Shown: positions 62,305 to 64,000 of the stretch, piece by piece
Layout of the letters: every line of letters begins with the position of its first letter
Position numbering within the stretch: the first letter of the stretch is position 1
Assembly (NCBI RefSeq): GCF_014274465.1
Contig: NZ_CP060394.1
Coordinates: 5,456,001 to 5,520,000 of the forward strand
Direction of reading: 5' to 3'
DNA from: Alloacidobacterium dinghuense
GTDB lineage: Bacteria > Acidobacteriota > Terriglobia > Terriglobales > Acidobacteriaceae
Length of the DNA stretch: 64,000 nucleotides
Notes under the pieces: model-generated
Told to the model about the DNA's origin: nothing
The model's database searches: none
Seen by the model: the letters and a program-made list of their open reading frames with translations, nothing else
Translations under genes and position numbers: made by a program

Positions 62305-63663
62305 ATGAGCGCTCAAATCTGGAATCGCCGCCAGTTGCTAAAGACCGCGTTAGCTGCGTCCTCGCTTCCTTTGGTACCGAACTTTGCGTTTGCAGCAACC
62401 GAGGAAGACGAGCGCACCGCCTGGTATCGCAATGCGAAATTCGGCATGTTCATCCATTGGGGACCGTACTCGCTCGCGAGCGTCGAGGCCTCATGGCCGA
62501 TTATGCGGCCTACACCCGGCGGCATCAGCGAGGCCGATTACCGAGCCCTCCCGCAACGCTTTAGCCCGACAAAATTTGATCCGGACGCATTCGTTGACCT
62601 CGCGCGGACTGCAGGCCAGGAGTACATGGTTTTTACGACCAAGCACCACGATGGCTTCTGCATGTTCGATTCGTCATACACGGACTACAAGATCACAAAC
62701 GCGCCGTACGGCAAAGACATTGTGAAGATGCTCGCAGAGGCCGCAGACAAAAGGAACATGCACCTCGGTTTCTACTACTCTCCACCTGATATGCACCATC
62801 CCGACTTCCGCGACACTTCAAAGCTTGCGCGTGACAATTGGAACGGCGAGCCGCAGCGTTCGGAGTGGCCCATTTATCTCAACTACATGCAGTTGCAGCT
62901 ATCTGAGCTGCTGACCAGGTATGGTCCGGTTGCCTTGATCTGGTTCGATGGTTTGAATCACCAGGAAAAATACGATGGCGAGCGCTTTATCAAGCTGATT
63001 CGAAGCCTGCAGCCTGCAACGCTGGTCAATGACCGCATCGGCGTTCCCGGCGATTATGTAACCCCTGAGCAATTCATTCCCAAAGCGATTCCAACCAAAG
63101 ATGTCCACTTTTCTGCCGTGGATCAAAACGTCCAGAAGGAATTGAAGGCAGGCATTCCCAAGCCAGAAGACTTTCAATTATGGGAAACCTGTATGACCAT
63201 CAACAATACCTGGGCTTACAACATGCACGATCACGATTACAAATCGGCTCAGTTTCTCATTCGAGGCTTGGTGGAGGTCGCGAGCCGCGGCGGCAATTTC
63301 CTGCTCAACGTCGGCCCGCAGCCCGATGGAGTCATTCAACCCGAGTTTCAGGAACGGCTCCGCGCGATCGGCGACTGGCTTGCCATCAATGGAGAAGCCA
63401 TCTACGGAACGACATACGGGCCCATTCAGGGCAACCCTGCGATTCGCACGACAGTCAAGCGTGAGACCGTTTTTGTCCATATCTTCGATTGGCCAGCATC
63501 GACGTTAGAGCTAAAAGGGTTCGAGCCAAAGGTGATTTCGGCGCACATGCTCGCAACCGGGCAATCGTTGAAATTCAACCAGTCAGAGCAGAAGATCGAG
63601 ATCGAGGTGCCCTCAACTGCTCCCGATCCGAATGCGACGGTCGTGGCGCTAAGAACTTTGTAA
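62305..63663 (+). CDS. Tat-exported alpha-L-fucosidase, GH29
   Basis: A 452-residue enzyme that removes L-fucose from glycans. Twin-arginine signal NRRQLLKTALAAS (residues 7-19) with cleavage near 31. The GH29 domain has KFGMFIHWGPYS, TTKHHDGF (substrate-binding histidines), and nucleophile D215 in IWFDGL. TTG/AGGG lies upstream of ATG at 62305. Divergent from the solute-binding operon; the first codons overlap element D. Function: feeds fucose to the locus transporter. Confidence 0.95.
   Translation: MSAQIWNRRQLLKTALAASSLPLVPNFAFAATEEDERTAWYRNAKFGMFIHWGPYSLASVEASWPIMRPTPGGISEADYRALPQRFSPTKFDPDAFVDLARTAGQEYMVFTTKHHDGFCMFDSSYTDYKITNAPYGKDIVKMLAEAADKRNMHLGFYYSPPDMHHPDFRDTSKLARDNWNGEPQRSEWPIYLNYMQLQLSELLTRYGPVALIWFDGLNHQEKYDGERFIKLIRSLQPATLVNDRIGVPGDYVTPEQFIPKAIPTKDVHFSAVDQNVQKELKAGIPKPEDFQLWETCMTINNTWAYNMHDHDYKSAQFLIRGLVEVASRGGNFLLNVGPQPDGVIQPEFQERLRAIGDWLAINGEAIYGTTYGPIQGNPAIRTTVKRETVFVHIFDWPASTLELKGFEPKVISAHMLATGQSLKFNQSEQKIEIEVPSTAPDPNATVVALRTL
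62306..62317. promoter_or_regulatory. Operator-like element D at the fucosidase start
   Basis: TGAGCGCTCAAA covers codons 1-5 of the fucosidase and includes the perfect palindrome TGAGCGCTCA. It shares the AGCGCTCAAA core with elements A and C. It lies in coding sequence, so chance is possible. Confidence 0.4.
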
Positions 63664-63863
63664 AGCATCCAAAAGTAACGGGAGCGCTCGGAGCGGTATC
63701 GGCTCTTTGTCTACTTCCGCATGCACTTTGCGACTCCTCGACAGCATCATTGCACCCTGAGCCTGTCCTATTCGTAACCGTGAGTTCCATTTTGGTACGT
63801 GCTTAATCTATGCTCCGTAACTATCTTTTATATAGTGATCTTCGGGTCCAGAAGAGGGTGTAG

Positions 63864-64000
63864 ATGACGGAGTTTTCGCGCAGGAAGTTTCTGCAGGTTG
63901 GAAGTGGGGCTGCGGTCGGGTCAATGGTTTCGGGGAAGCAAATGGCGCTTTCGCAGGAGCACGTAGCAAGGGGACAGGCTTCGAGTGACGGCGATCGTGT
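63864..64000 (+). CDS. Tat-exported protein, 3' end outside the window
   Basis: ATG at 63864 follows GAGGG. The first 45 residues (MTEFSRRKFLQVGSGAAVGS and onward) have a twin-arginine signal SRRKFLQ and then a Ser/Gln-rich tail. The rest of the gene is beyond the window, so its family is unknown; a glycosidase or oxidoreductase in the fucose locus is plausible. Confidence 0.6.
   Translation, partial: MTEFSRRKFLQVGSGAAVGSMVSGKQMALSQEHVARGQASSDGDR

Noticed and set aside
1-64000. tRNA, rRNA, CRISPR and insertion-sequence search by eye
   Set aside because: No cloverleaf, rRNA core, direct-repeat array or transposase pattern was seen.

Overview
The window looks like a chromosomal segment of an Acidobacteriota member (class Terriglobia, soil Acidobacteriaceae type). 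This is inferred from gene content: a very large TonB-dependent-receptor-like protein with an N-terminal carboxypeptidase-regulatory domain, DUF5715 and DUF2252 proteins, many secreted peptidases and glycosidases with Sec or Tat signals, mid-to-high GC, and a dispersed intergenic repeat related to CTGTCATCCTGAGCGCAG. No rRNA, tRNA, CRISPR array or insertion sequence was recognised.

Layout. 0-10 kb: cold-shock gene, a Yip1-type membrane protein, a DUF5715 peptidase-fold protein, a TlpA-type thioredoxin, a beta-barrel protein, two convergent overlapping CPBP intramembrane-protease genes, a frameshifted YXWXXGXW-repeat pseudogene, an MFS exporter and small conserved proteins. 10-23 kb: PEP carboxylase, an ABC-F ATPase, DUF2252, then a carbohydrate group (PfkB kinase overlapping a GH37 trehalase, a divergent AsmA-like protein, a secreted GH13 alpha-glucosidase). 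22.7-24.9 kb: an exporter operon (ATPase, ABC-2 permease, TetR) behind a perfect 13-bp-arm operator. 25-34 kb: a His/Met-rich membrane/periplasmic pair, nitroreductase, creatininase-like and S10 peptidase-like secreted enzymes, threonine dehydrogenase, SnoaL-like protein, aldo/keto reductase and a small tdh-like remnant. 34-37.6 kb: a divergent MarR/methyltransferase pair sharing two 16-bp operators, then an AT-richer accessory island with a compact four-gene HEPN-containing cassette. 37.6-43 kb: prolyl oligopeptidase, TIM-barrel isomerase, YdeI/DUF1905, VOC and PgsA-like genes. 43.3-49.5 kb: a complete isc operon (iscR-iscS-iscU-iscA-hscB-hscA-fdx-iscX). 49.6-64 kb: an L-fucose-type locus with outer-membrane receptor, RhaT-like transporter, GntR regulator, TPR protein, multiheme cytochrome, L-fuconate-dehydratase-like enolase, an orphan solute-binding protein without a signal peptide, GH29 alpha-L-fucosidase and the start of another Tat-exported protein.

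How the genes work together. The isc operon is self-contained for Fe-S assembly and its repressor. The fucose locus is tied together by a shared 14-bp element (TTTGAGCGCTTATT) found upstream of both the receptor and the solute-binding/dehydratase operon, with related copies before the transporter and at the fucosidase start. In the solute-binding promoter it lies between well-formed -35 and -10 boxes, which suggests a LacI-type repressor regulon for fucosyl glycans. The HEPN cassette is the best candidate for an undescribed system: four tightly packed genes, no recognised catalytic nucleotidyltransferase, set in a stretch unlike its surroundings.
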